Positions 1-6,332 of a stretch of 23,458 bases of DNA are shown here, piece by piece; position 1 is the stretch's first letter, and the number at the start of each line of letters is the position of its first letter. The notes below the pieces were generated by a model. It saw nothing but the letters and a program-made list of their open reading frames with translations. It searched no databases and was not told where the DNA came from. A program made the position numbers and the translations under genes. The DNA lies in the IMG/VR virus record IMGVR_UViG_3300050821_000402, positions 1 to 23,458 of that record; one strand, given 5' to 3'. This stretch comes from a virus.

Positions 1-75
1 AGGTGCTAACCTTTTACGGAATGTTTGAATTTCTGGGCACTATTCAGCTTCGTAGCTGAGAAAGGTTAGCAGCCT
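1..75 (+). repeat. Inverted repeat enclosing the integrase leader
   Basis: Bases 1-14 (AGGTGCTAACCTTT) are the reverse complement of 61-75 (AAAGGTTAGCAGCCT) apart from one extra base. Between the arms is a small hairpin at 44-59 with stem CAGCT/AGCTG and loop TCGT. The right arm contains AAAGG (61-65), the likely ribosome binding site of the gene starting at 77, so the pairing could hide it. It could instead be a recombinase binding site or part of an attachment region. The left arm begins at the window edge, so the full extent is unknown. Confidence 0.55.
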
Positions 76-76
76 C

Positions 77-1312
77 ATGGCTCTCAAGAAACAGCACTTC
101 GATCCAGAATCAGAAATCCCCATCTTCAACAACGCCTTGGTTTATGTTCGGGATGGTCACTGGCAGTTTCGGATGTATGTTGCTGCTGAGAAGAAATACG
201 TGGTTCGGTCCCTGAAGACTCGCAATCGAGCCACAGCCATTTCAAAAGCTGAGGACATGTATCACGAAATCCTGATGGAAGTGAAGAGTGGTAAGAAGCT
301 CTTCTCCATCACCACAAAAGAAGCTGTTACTGATTACCTCAAGTATCGGCACAAAGACATTGCCACAGGGGGAATTGTTGTTGGCAGGTTCACAACCATC
401 ACATCTCATCTGAATCATTTTCTGGATTTCGTCGGAAAAGATACCCGAATGAAAGATTTGGGTGTGGACGATATGGAAGATTATTACGGGTTTCGTTTGG
501 GAGAGAAAGCCAGTCAGTCAACGGTCTTCAATGAGCAGTCCACAATCAACGCCATGATGAAATGGCTTTTCAGGAATGGAAACACTAACTTTGAATCGTT
601 TATCTATAGACCTGTTAAGAAGATTGACACGAGAGCAGAGGACATTCGTAAAGCAACCATCACAGACGATGAATACACGGCCCTCTTTACAGCGGCACGA
701 TCCTATGTGAAACGTGTGGAGGGCGAAGAGTATCTTGAAAGGGAAATTGCACGTCACTGGATTCTGATAAATGCCAACTGCGGGATGAGGAACGGAGAAG
801 CCCGACAACTGAAAGTCAGTGACACTGAAATCCTCACAGTGAAGGCAAGCAACGAACTGGACAGGACTTTGGTAAGACTGAACATTCGTGCGGCAACCTC
901 TAAATGGGGAACATCACGAACCGCTGTATGTCGCGGTGGTCAATACTTCGAACGGCTGAAAGACATTCTGAAATCCAAGGGCGATGATCTGGTCTTTTCC
1001 GTGGACGGAACAACACCATTCACTGAGAAGCGATTGCTAAAGCATTTCTATGCAATGTGTGGACTGGCTAAAATCAAGGATTTCAGAGAACGTGGTGTTT
1101 CACCTTACTCACTCAGACATTACATGATTACGGAACGTGTTCGGGCTGGACTCAATATTATTTCTGTTGCCGACATGTGTGGCACATCCATCAAGGAGAT
1201 CGAGGCCACATACCACCACATGTTTGATGATGTTCGGATTGCTAATGCTTTGATTCCGTCACGCCGCAGAGACAAGAACAGCAGAACAAACAAAATGACT
1301 GACGGCGACTAA
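77..1312 (+). CDS. int: Tyrosine recombinase / phage integrase
   Basis: A 411-residue protein of normal size for a phage integrase. The N-terminal ~75 residues resemble an arm-binding region (VYVRDGHWQFRMY), residues ~80-180 a core-binding SAM-like domain, and ~195-390 the catalytic domain. Catalytic positions visible are Arg238 in CGMRNGE, Lys276 in ATSKWG, Arg347-His348 in YSLRH, and the nucleophile Tyr379 in EATYHH. The two usual histidines are replaced (Tyr344 in SPYSLRH, Thr370 in CGTS), a variation I recall in phage integrases ending GTS...YGH. The protein would cut and rejoin DNA at att sites to integrate or excise the genome. The SD (AAAGG, 61-65) sits inside an inverted repeat. A strong terminator follows. 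No repressor or excisionase is visible nearby, so a temperate lifestyle is likely but not proven. Confidence 0.9.
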   Translation: MALKKQHFDPESEIPIFNNALVYVRDGHWQFRMYVAAEKKYVVRSLKTRNRATAISKAEDMYHEILMEVKSGKKLFSITTKEAVTDYLKYRHKDIATGGIVVGRFTTITSHLNHFLDFVGKDTRMKDLGVDDMEDYYGFRLGEKASQSTVFNEQSTINAMMKWLFRNGNTNFESFIYRPVKKIDTRAEDIRKATITDDEYTALFTAARSYVKRVEGEEYLEREIARHWILINANCGMRNGEARQLKVSDTEILTVKASNELDRTLVRLNIRAATSKWGTSRTAVCRGGQYFERLKDILKSKGDDLVFSVDGTTPFTEKRLLKHFYAMCGLAKIKDFRERGVSPYSLRHYMITERVRAGLNIISVADMCGTSIKEIEATYHHMFDDVRIANALIPSRRRDKNSRTNKMTDGD

Positions 1313-1339
1313 CTAAGCCACTTCTGACCTCTGATTCTT

Positions 1340-1367
1340 AAGGCCATCCAAATTTGGATGGCCTTTT
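1340..1367 (+). terminator. Rho-independent terminator after integrase
   Basis: A perfect 26-base palindrome (AAGGCCATCCAAA followed by its reverse complement, 1340-1365) runs into TTTT. It starts 27 bases after the integrase stop codon and separates that gene from the next unit. Because the stem is symmetric with a T/A-rich flank, it could act on both strands. Confidence 0.85.
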
Positions 1368-1370
1368 ATG

Positions 1371-1507
1371 TTGGACTCGAAAAGTAGTGGTGGTTTTAAG
1401 CTATTGATTCTAAAGGGGAAAGACTTACAACTTATATATAATTTTGCAAATTTAGGTGTTTTCGTGTGTCTCAGGTCGTTAAGGTTGAAAATTGTTTGAT
1501 TTTGTTC
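1371..1507. other. AT-rich intergenic stretch
   Basis: The sequence between the integrase terminator and the promoter at 1508 is markedly AT-rich and has no open frame I can support. It includes a TTATATATA run near 1433-1441 and TTGATT at 1405-1410. The spacing between them is too long for a convincing sigma70 promoter. No clear operator repeat was seen. Confidence 0.4.
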
Positions 1508-1537
1508 TTGACTGTTAATAGAAGATTGTGATATACT
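1508..1537 (+). promoter_or_regulatory. Sigma70-type promoter with extended -10
   Basis: The -35 box TTGACT (1508-1513), an 18-base spacer and the -10 box TATACT (1532-1537), preceded by TG at 1529-1530, make a near-consensus housekeeping promoter. Transcription should begin near 1544, about 30 bases before the ATG at 1574. It is the best classical promoter in the window and implies that the two genes after it are expressed by host polymerase without phage factors. Confidence 0.75.
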
Positions 1538-1548
1538 ATCTATGTAAT

Positions 1549-1565
1549 GCCGCGAGGCAGAAAGG
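1549..1565 (+). promoter_or_regulatory. Leader mini-hairpin plus RBS (first copy)
   Basis: GCC-GCGA-GGC (1549-1558) can fold into a 3-bp stem closed by a GNRA tetraloop and is followed by AGAAAGG, the ribosome binding site for ATG 1574. A matching element lies before the next gene (1976-1992). Its presence in the leader argues for translation starting at 1574 rather than at the ATG at 1547, which lies almost on the predicted transcription start. Confidence 0.45.
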
Positions 1566-1573
1566 AATTACAA

Positions 1574-1957
1574 ATGTATAAACCAAATTGGAAAAGAAAT
1601 GCAATTCATTATGCAGCTATGCAAATTGCAGGTGCAGATTCACACACTGAAATGTTCAATGCCATCTGCTTTGCTCCGAATGCAACGATTAGTGGAATTA
1701 GAGATGGACAATTCTTTTCTCTGTCGCCTAATCAAGCCAAAGAGACTCTAAAGCAACGAATTATCTCTTGCGTAAAAATGATGAAGCCATATATGCATAG
1801 CGGCGTGATCGGTTATTCATTGGTGTCTGTTTCTGAATTAGAAAAGGCACTTGATGTTATTTTCTCCACACCAAACAAGTATCAAAAGTTAGTTAATGAC
1901 ATTAATGAATACTTTCTTGCAAACGACCACAGAAATGCCAAGGTTGTCTTGGTCTAA
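1574..1957 (+). CDS. Unrecognised protein, first gene of AT-rich unit
   Basis: A 127-residue protein that I do not recognise. It starts MYKPNWKRNA, has no transmembrane segment or signal peptide, and appears to be a small mixed alpha/beta cytosolic protein with several Met/Ile-rich helices. ATG 1574 is preferred over ATG 1547 because AAAGGA stands 7 bases before 1574 and the predicted transcription start is near 1544. It is visibly more AT-rich than the structural genes. It forms a two-gene unit with the gene at 2000, bounded by its own promoter and a terminator. That arrangement is typical of phage morons, which often carry host-modifying or exclusion functions. No function can be assigned. 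Confidence 0.75.
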   Translation: MYKPNWKRNAIHYAAMQIAGADSHTEMFNAICFAPNATISGIRDGQFFSLSPNQAKETLKQRIISCVKMMKPYMHSGVIGYSLVSVSELEKALDVIFSTPNKYQKLVNDINEYFLANDHRNAKVVLV

Positions 1958-1975
1958 CAACATAATCCATCAACC

Positions 1976-1992
1976 GCCGACAGGCAGAGAGA
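1976..1992 (+). promoter_or_regulatory. Leader mini-hairpin plus RBS (second copy)
   Basis: GCC-GACA-GGC (1976-1985) followed by AGAGAGA repeats the arrangement at 1549-1565: same stem, a GNNA loop, a purine-rich ribosome binding site, and 14 bases (versus 15) to the ATG. The match is 13 of 17 bases. It could be a shared recognition element for translation control of the two genes. Confidence 0.4.
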
Positions 1993-1999
1993 TAATAAT

Positions 2000-2524
2000 A
2001 TGAAGAATCAATACAATCCACATAGAGCAGCAAGGAGAGCAGCACAACGGTCTACTGCTAAGGCACAACACTTGAACGAATTGGGACAACAGTTCCAAGC
2101 ACAAGCCAGCAAATTAGTGAAGTCTGGATATGCTGGCATCGGCTACATGTTGGGACGTAAGTCTAACGGGAAGAACCGCCTCGGCGGCTACGGTGATTTC
2201 ATCAAGCGGGTCGCATCCGATGAAGAATCGGGGAAAGAAATGGATGCTTGGATGTTACTCCGAATCTCTCAAGGATATATGCCACTGTTCCGTTATTATT
2301 TCTCCGAGTCAGATATTACAAACAAGACTTTCAAGAATCATACTGTCTACCGTGGAAGGATGAATAGTTACTATACCGTTGTTGAAGTCGTCCCAACAGA
2401 TTCCTTCAATGGAACATCAAAAAATGTGTCACGACTTTTTGATGAACTTTATGATGACTTGGGACGAGAACGAGCAGCAGATGAATTGTCATCTACTATA
2501 GGTATGAAACTGATGTATTTCTAA
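2000..2524 (+). CDS. Unrecognised basic protein, second gene of AT-rich unit
   Basis: A 174-residue protein that I do not recognise. The first ~45 residues are rich in Arg, Ala and Gln (HRAARRAAQRSTAKAQ) and look like a basic helix able to bind nucleic acid. A Gly/Tyr/Lys-rich stretch follows (GYAGIGYMLGRK ... RLGGYGDF), then a tyrosine-rich section (YYFSESD, SYYTVVEVV) and an acidic C-terminus. No membrane segment, signal peptide or metal-binding motif is seen. The RBS is weak and purine-rich (AGAGAGATAA) and follows a mini-hairpin like that of the gene before it. The unit ends at the terminator 27 bases downstream. The unit structure suggests a moron; the function is unknown. Confidence 0.75.
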   Translation: MKNQYNPHRAARRAAQRSTAKAQHLNELGQQFQAQASKLVKSGYAGIGYMLGRKSNGKNRLGGYGDFIKRVASDEESGKEMDAWMLLRISQGYMPLFRYYFSESDITNKTFKNHTVYRGRMNSYYTVVEVVPTDSFNGTSKNVSRLFDELYDDLGRERAADELSSTIGMKLMYF

Positions 2525-2550
2525 TCAAGGTAACAACAACTCACTCAAAC

Positions 2551-2579
2551 AAAGCCAGCCCTAATAAGGCTGGCTTTTT
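2551..2579 (+). terminator. Rho-independent terminator before dpdA operon
   Basis: A 10-bp stem AAAGCCAGCC / GGCTGGCTTT (2551-2560 and 2568-2577) with loop CTAATAA runs into TTTTT. It ends the two-gene AT-rich unit and means that the next operon needs its own start of transcription between 2580 and 2632. Confidence 0.9.
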
Positions 2580-2603
2580 CGTGCCTAAAAGCCATTCTGA
2601 AAG

Positions 2604-2631
2604 CACCTCACCTAAATATCTCTGAGGTGAG
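2604..2631 (+). promoter_or_regulatory. Hairpin able to mask the dpdA ribosome binding site
   Basis: CACCTCA (2604-2610) pairs with TGAGGTG (2623-2629). In a second register CTCACCT (2607-2613) pairs with AGGTGAG (2625-2631). The right arm is the dpdA Shine-Dalgarno sequence GAGGTGA, so either fold would block initiation. The motif CTAAATAT lies in the loop. If transcription starts just after that motif the left arm is not in the RNA, and only read-through RNA would be silenced. Confidence 0.5.
2612..2619 (+). promoter_or_regulatory. CTAAATA motif upstream of dpdA (putative phage promoter)
   Basis: CTAAATAT ends 13 bases before ATG 2633. It is the only promoter-like sequence between the terminator at 2551-2579 and dpdA, and no -35 box stands at the right distance. 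It resembles the T4 late core TATAAATA; a start 6-7 bases downstream would leave a short leader holding GAGGTGA. Confidence 0.45.
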
Positions 2632-2632
2632 T

Positions 2633-4159
2633 ATGAACGACAGAACAGTAGCTCAGGACGATCTAACTGCAAAGCTGTTAGGCACTGATGGGCTACCAAA
2701 ATACGCTGTATACCTTCCAGCCATTTCCAATTTCTTTGCGGGATACATCGGACGCCAGCGATACATGTCGCGAGGATGCATCGATGACGAACGCATGCCT
2801 ACTGCGTTCGAAAGAGGCATTGAAGGGTTGAACTGGATGAACAAGGCAGAAGGATACTTCTACTACAAGCACAACCTATACAGTGCAGGTCACGCCAATC
2901 TCGATACAACCAAGCACAGCATAAAAGAAGCGATGATTCGCGAACGCAACCGCACTGATAGCTGGCTGTTAGGTGATTCTGGCGGATTCCAGATCGGCAA
3001 AGGAGTATGGCAAGCAGATTGGAAAGACCCAAACTGTCCCGCTGCACTGGCGAAGCGAAAAGAGGTGCTGGCATGGATGGAGGCATACATGGATTACGGC
3101 ATGGTTCTCGACATTCCTGCATGGGTGCGCAAGACAGAGAGAGGCCGTGCAGCTTCAGGCATCAGCACGTTCGGCGAAGCCATACAGGCGACCAGCATCA
3201 ACAACGAATTCTTCATGCGGAACAGAACAGGCGCTTGCAAGTTCCTGAATGTGATGCAGGGCGGCAATCACAAGGAATCCGAAGACTGGTATCAACGCAT
3301 GAAGAAGTTCTGCGATCCAAAGCAGTATGAAGCGCCGTTCAACGGATGGGCCTGTGGAAGCCAAATCGCTTGTGATCCGCACTTGACGTTGAAGCGGCTC
3401 ATTACCTGTCGTTTTGATGGATTGCTCGAACCCGGTTTGCACGACTGGATTCACGTCCTCGGCAACAGCGACATGGAATGGGTTCTGCTTCTGTCTGACA
3501 TGCAGAGAGCAATCCGCAAATATCACAATCCCCAAGCTGACGATCAGCTACGACTGTGCCAGAGCCCATTTGTCGCGACAGTCCACGGCCAGCTCTACAA
3601 CGACATCATTGGCAACAACCCAAAGCACTGGAGATTCCCAAATGAATGGGCCATCGACGACAAGAAATACGCAAATGACAATCGCCCTTTCAAGGATGTC
3701 GCAGAGCAAGACGAACATTTCGCGAGATTTGTTGACAGTCCAATTTCAGCTCGATTAAAGATTAGCGATGTTTGCGTCTACAGTTCTGGCGATCTGAACA
3801 AGCTCGGGAAGGTAAGCAAGAACAGTTGGGACAGTTTCAGCTATGCGCTGCAAATGGCCCACAACGTCTGGATGCACACAGAGACGACGCAGGAAGCCAA
3901 CAGACGCTATGACGCTGGCCTGTATCCGTCGGTGATGACGACAGCAACGTCAGGCCGAAAGAGCACGTTGTATTTTGACCGCCTCTATTGCAGCGACATC
4001 ATCAACGACATTTGGGAAACCAGCGACTACGGCAAAGCCATGAAGCTGATTGACCACTACAGCAGTTATTGGATGAACTTCCGAGGTGTGCGTGGGAACT
4101 TCGGACCTAAAGCAAAGAACTCGCTAACGGCGTTCGATCACATATTTCAAGAGGCATGA
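2633..4159 (+). CDS. dpdA: DpdA, TGT-like 7-deazaguanine DNA transglycosylase
   Basis: A 508-residue member of the tRNA-guanine transglycosylase superfamily, most like phage DpdA, which exchanges guanine in DNA for a preQ0-type base. In order: DSGGFQ (115-120), the substrate-pocket motif of TGT enzymes; LDIP (159-162), whose Asp matches the second base-binding Asp; NVMQGGN (206-212), like VQGG of TGT; GWACGSQ (238-244), like the GGL segment; and DWIHVLGNS (271-279). The C-terminal zinc motif (CxCxxC...H) of tRNA enzymes is absent, as expected for DpdA. Where I would align the nucleophilic Asp the sequence reads LRLCQSPF (~306-313); an alternative aspartate is in NSWDSFSYA (~397-405). ATG 2633 is chosen over GTG 2627 because GAGGTGA overlaps the GTG. 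It is followed after one base by queD, so the two are translationally coupled. The family call is firm; substrate and activity are inferred. Confidence 0.85.
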   Translation: MNDRTVAQDDLTAKLLGTDGLPKYAVYLPAISNFFAGYIGRQRYMSRGCIDDERMPTAFERGIEGLNWMNKAEGYFYYKHNLYSAGHANLDTTKHSIKEAMIRERNRTDSWLLGDSGGFQIGKGVWQADWKDPNCPAALAKRKEVLAWMEAYMDYGMVLDIPAWVRKTERGRAASGISTFGEAIQATSINNEFFMRNRTGACKFLNVMQGGNHKESEDWYQRMKKFCDPKQYEAPFNGWACGSQIACDPHLTLKRLITCRFDGLLEPGLHDWIHVLGNSDMEWVLLLSDMQRAIRKYHNPQADDQLRLCQSPFVATVHGQLYNDIIGNNPKHWRFPNEWAIDDKKYANDNRPFKDVAEQDEHFARFVDSPISARLKISDVCVYSSGDLNKLGKVSKNSWDSFSYALQMAHNVWMHTETTQEANRRYDAGLYPSVMTTATSGRKSTLYFDRLYCSDIINDIWETSDYGKAMKLIDHYSSYWMNFRGVRGNFGPKAKNSLTAFDHIFQEA

Positions 4160-4160
4160 C

Positions 4161-4598
4161 ATGGAAATAACTACAGCAACACGATTTCACGACTTTTCAG
4201 CGGGTCACCGGGTTCATGGGCACGAAAGCAAATGCAGCAATTTGCATGGGCACAATTACAGAGTCACCTTCACCTGTCAGGCGCACAAGCTCGACAGCGT
4301 GGGCCGAGTGATCGACTTCAGCGTTATCAAAACTGAGCTTTGCGACTGGTTAGAGGACAACTGGGATCACAACTTTCTGCTTTGGGAGAAAGACGATTCA
4401 GTGATTGCACAATTGTTGAATTGCTCGCATGGGTTCTTTGGCGTCATCCGCGTTCCATTCAACCCAACAGCGGAGAACATGGCTTCGCATTTGCTACAGG
4501 TCGGCAACAGGCTACTGAATCCCAAAGGCATTCAGGTTGTGAAAGTTGTTGTAGAGGAAACACGCAAATGTTCAGCAGCGGCAGAACGTTGCGCATAG
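4161..4598 (+). CDS. queD: QueD, 6-carboxy-tetrahydropterin synthase
   Basis: A 145-residue protein of the 6-pyruvoyl-tetrahydropterin synthase family. It converts dihydroneopterin triphosphate, the FolE product, to 6-carboxy-5,6,7,8-tetrahydropterin in the route to preQ0. Zinc ligands His16, His29 and His31 (AGHRV, LHGHNY) and the catalytic Cys25 in KCSNLHGH are present, as are DHNFL, NPTAEN and the C-terminal VVEET that binds the pterin. All key residues seem intact, so this enzyme should work. Its start is one base after the dpdA stop, with AAGAGG inside the dpdA end as RBS. Placed between dpdA and folE, it points to 7-deazaguanine DNA modification rather than folate or biopterin metabolism. 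Confidence 0.92.
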   Translation: MEITTATRFHDFSAGHRVHGHESKCSNLHGHNYRVTFTCQAHKLDSVGRVIDFSVIKTELCDWLEDNWDHNFLLWEKDDSVIAQLLNCSHGFFGVIRVPFNPTAENMASHLLQVGNRLLNPKGIQVVKVVVEETRKCSAAAERCA

Positions 4599-4626
4599 AT
4601 TACAGCGTTTTATAGGAGAGCACGAA

Positions 4627-5341
4627 ATGTCACTGGATATAAAGAAAACAGACGCAGAGTTAGGCAAGCAAATAGAAGCACATTTGAAGGCGAAAGGTGT
4701 AAACACCCCGACCGTTACCCCATATATGACTAACGAGTCAGGCAACAAGGCGCGATGGCCCGAAGGCACGGACTTTGAGCTTGTTCAGATTGCAGAGCGA
4801 TTCGAACAGATCATGACAATCCTTGGACTGGACATCACAGACGACAGCTTGCGCGAAACACCGACACGTGTTGCAAAGATGCTTCTACAAGAAACGATGT
4901 GGGGCCTGAAGCCAGCCAATTTCCCAAAATGCACGACAGTTGAAAACAAGATGGGCTATGACGAAATGGTTGTTGAAAAGAACGTCACAGTGCAGTCCCG
5001 TCTGTGAGCATCATTGGGCAATCATCGACGGTCACGCGACGATAGCATACATTCCATCGACCAAGATTATCGGTCTGAGCAAGCTCGGCAGAATTACGGA
5101 GTATTTCGCACGTCGCCCACAGATTCAAGAACGTCTGACTGAGCAAGTGTTCCACTCGCTCTCATACATTCTGGAAACCGACAATATCGCCGTGCTCATT
5201 GAGGCTGACCACTACTGCGTGAAATCACGAGGAATTCAGGATCAAAACAGCAAAACGGTCACAAGCAAGCTCGGCGGTCTGTTTCGATCTGATCCACGAA
5301 CACGCGAAGAGTTTATGAGCTTGGCTCGCAGAATCGATTGA
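4627..5341 (+). CDS. folE: FolE, GTP cyclohydrolase I, with +1 frameshift
   Basis: Two overlapping frames together encode one GTP cyclohydrolase I, which turns GTP into dihydroneopterin triphosphate. The first frame (4627-5007) ends ...NVTVQS then TGA shortly after. The second frame resumes exactly in register with [19 protein letters not shown] and runs to 5341. The 715-base span is 237 codons plus stop plus one extra base. Joined, residues ~124-129 read SVCEHH, aligning with STCEHH of E. coli FolE; the second zinc cysteine is in HYCVKSRG. The shift maps to TCC-C at 4996-4999. It may be a real mutation, a programmed +1 frameshift, or a base error in CCC. The RBS AGGAG (4614-4618) is good. 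The first frame alone lacks the zinc site and would be inactive. Confidence 0.85.
4996..5007 (+). other. Frameshift site in folE
   Basis: In the upstream frame the codons are TCC CGT CTG TGA; skipping one C gives TCC GTC TGT GAG, which restores Ser-Val-Cys-Glu. The zero-frame stop comes two codons after the shift point. No RF2-type internal Shine-Dalgarno is visible just upstream, so programming is possible but unsupported beyond the TCC-C context. Confidence 0.7.
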
Positions 5342-5349
5342 GTAAATAG
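5342..5349 (+). promoter_or_regulatory. GTAAATA motif upstream of small gene 5360
   Basis: GTAAATAG lies directly after the folE stop and 10 bases before ATG 5360. The 15 bases 5336-5350 (GATTGAGTAAATAGA) recur with one change at 6103-6117. GGAG follows as RBS. Confidence 0.4.
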
Positions 5350-5359
5350 AGGAGAACAT

Positions 5360-5611
5360 ATGAACACATTAGAAGTAGATGACAACCTTGTAGAAGAGGC
5401 ATTTGATAAAGGCTACATAAATCAATGGGAATGCAACTTCGTTCTGAATCTGGTCAATTTCGCAACCCTATCCGACAAGCAGACCGCAAAGCTAAAGCTG
5501 ATCGTGAAGAAGATCGCCAGAGGATTCCAAAGAGAACAGCTTGCACATGAGCCTGTTGCATCGCAGGAGCCTAAACGCTGTCCAACCTGTCGTCAGATCA
5601 TACACACATAA
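5360..5611 (+). CDS. Small protein with C-terminal CxxC, unrecognised
   Basis: An 83-residue protein with a good RBS (GAGGAGAAC). Residues ~1-60 look helical (EEAFDKGYINQWECNFVLNL, TAKLKLIVKKIARGF), and the tail has RCPTCRQIIH, half of a zinc ribbon or the remains of one. Phage proteins of this shape occur near replication genes, where helices like these cap a zinc finger. This is a general resemblance and not an assignment. It follows folE by 18 bases but has its own upstream TAAATA motif. No function can be given. Confidence 0.7.
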   Translation: MNTLEVDDNLVEEAFDKGYINQWECNFVLNLVNFATLSDKQTAKLKLIVKKIARGFQREQLAHEPVASQEPKRCPTCRQIIHT

Positions 5612-5627
5612 AGGAAGGCACTCGTTT

Positions 5628-6077
5628 ATGGCTATCCCGTCGCAATATAGCAAGGATCGCAAGACACTAAACGAAATGCAGTCATTTCGCACCAGACTCA
5701 AGGACACCTACGCCCGACTTAAGAAAAGCGGCGCAGACTCCGACGCACTTAACGAGATTCTCGCATGCAGAGCACTCGTGTCAGCATACACTTGGCCAAC
5801 TCATTTGGAACAGGTCGAGTCAATTCTGAGGAAATATCAATCTCCTGTTGCACGAGAACGTCGAGAAGGGCTGACAGGCGATTCTTCTGACATCGAGGTT
5901 GTTTTCGGAGCGACTGAGACAACGGACGAATACAGAGCAATGATTAGGACACGTCAGGAGAAGGCACGTATAAAGGGCGGCCGATTTCGCAAGCTCAGCT
6001 TTCAATATGCGCTGCATAACGTCAGGGTTGGATTCGATGAGTCGATTCTGGCTGCGATGCCTGATGATCAGTTTTAG
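5628..6077 (+). CDS. Unrecognised 149-residue protein
   Basis: It starts at ATG 5628 (MAIPSQYSKD), with AAGGAAGG 9 bases before it. A longer reading from 5541 would overlap the previous gene's coding region and is rejected. The protein is charged and mainly helical: an N-terminal helix with MQSFRTRLKDTYARLKKSG, a middle section with LEQVESILRKYQ, and a basic section RTRQEKARIKGGRFRKLSF near the end. No cysteine motif, membrane segment or signal peptide. The basic C-terminal part could contact nucleic acid. It is 16 bases after the previous gene and probably in the same transcript. I do not recognise the family. Confidence 0.75.
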   Translation: MAIPSQYSKDRKTLNEMQSFRTRLKDTYARLKKSGADSDALNEILACRALVSAYTWPTHLEQVESILRKYQSPVARERREGLTGDSSDIEVVFGATETTDEYRAMIRTRQEKARIKGGRFRKLSFQYALHNVRVGFDESILAAMPDDQF

Positions 6078-6108
6078 GCCATTAACGGCACCAAATTGCG
6101 TTGATCGA

Positions 6109-6116
6109 GTAAATAG
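6109..6116 (+). promoter_or_regulatory. GTAAATA motif upstream of small gene 6141
   Basis: GTAAATAG within GATCGAGTAAATAGA (6103-6117), near-identical to 5336-5350. It ends 24 bases before ATG 6141, with CAGGAGAAC as the RBS between. Here the motif lies in an intergenic gap, not in a stop codon. Confidence 0.4.
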
Positions 6117-6140
6117 ATGTGTGGCAGGAGAACGATATAC

Positions 6141-6308
6141 ATGAGCACACAGCTATTGAATGATTACGAAACAATCAGAAGGAAGAGGGTGGATTATGCA
6201 AAAGAATGGGGTGACTATTGGAGGTCGCTTAGTCTGGGAATCCATGTAGACAGGCCAACAATCAAGCACATTAAGATCAAGCAAACGCCCGGTTACGACA
6301 AATACTAA
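6141..6308 (+). CDS. Small basic protein, unrecognised
   Basis: A 55-residue protein starting MSTQLLNDYE, with AGGAG placed 8-9 bases upstream; a longer start at 6117 would lack this RBS. It is rich in Lys, Arg and aromatic residues (RRKRVDYAKEWGDYW; IKHIKIKQTPGYDKY) and has no recognised motif. Small basic phage proteins like this often bind nucleic acid or a host protein, but nothing here decides it. Its TAA stop is part of the TAAATA copy at 6305-6312. Confidence 0.65.
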   Translation: MSTQLLNDYETIRRKRVDYAKEWGDYWRSLSLGIHVDRPTIKHIKIKQTPGYDKY

Positions 6309-6312
6309 ATAC
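6305..6312 (+). promoter_or_regulatory. CTAAATA motif at end of small gene 6141
   Basis: CTAAATAC overlaps the stop codon at 6306-6308. The next gene starts 77 bases later (6390), a longer distance than at the other copies, and the leader between contains the two-part hairpin at 6333-6371. Confidence 0.3.
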
Positions 6313-6332
6313 AGATATCGTTCCCACCACAA

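Noticed and set aside
1-76. tRNA gene or tRNA 3' end as attachment site
   Set aside because: No cloverleaf or T-arm could be fitted to the sequence.
1547-1573. ATG 1547 as start of the first moron gene
   Set aside because: It would be almost at the predicted transcription start, and a good RBS is placed for ATG 1574.
2627-2632. GTG start for dpdA
   Set aside because: The GTG is part of the Shine-Dalgarno GAGGTGA that serves ATG 2633.
4940-5341. Separate gene starting at ATG 4940
   Set aside because: Its first ~20 residues are the out-of-frame reading of folE, and the rest is the second half of FolE. It has no ribosome binding site of its own.
5541-5627. Longer start for the gene at 5628
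   Set aside because: The extension overlaps the coding end of the previous gene in another frame, while AAGGAAGG fits ATG 5628.
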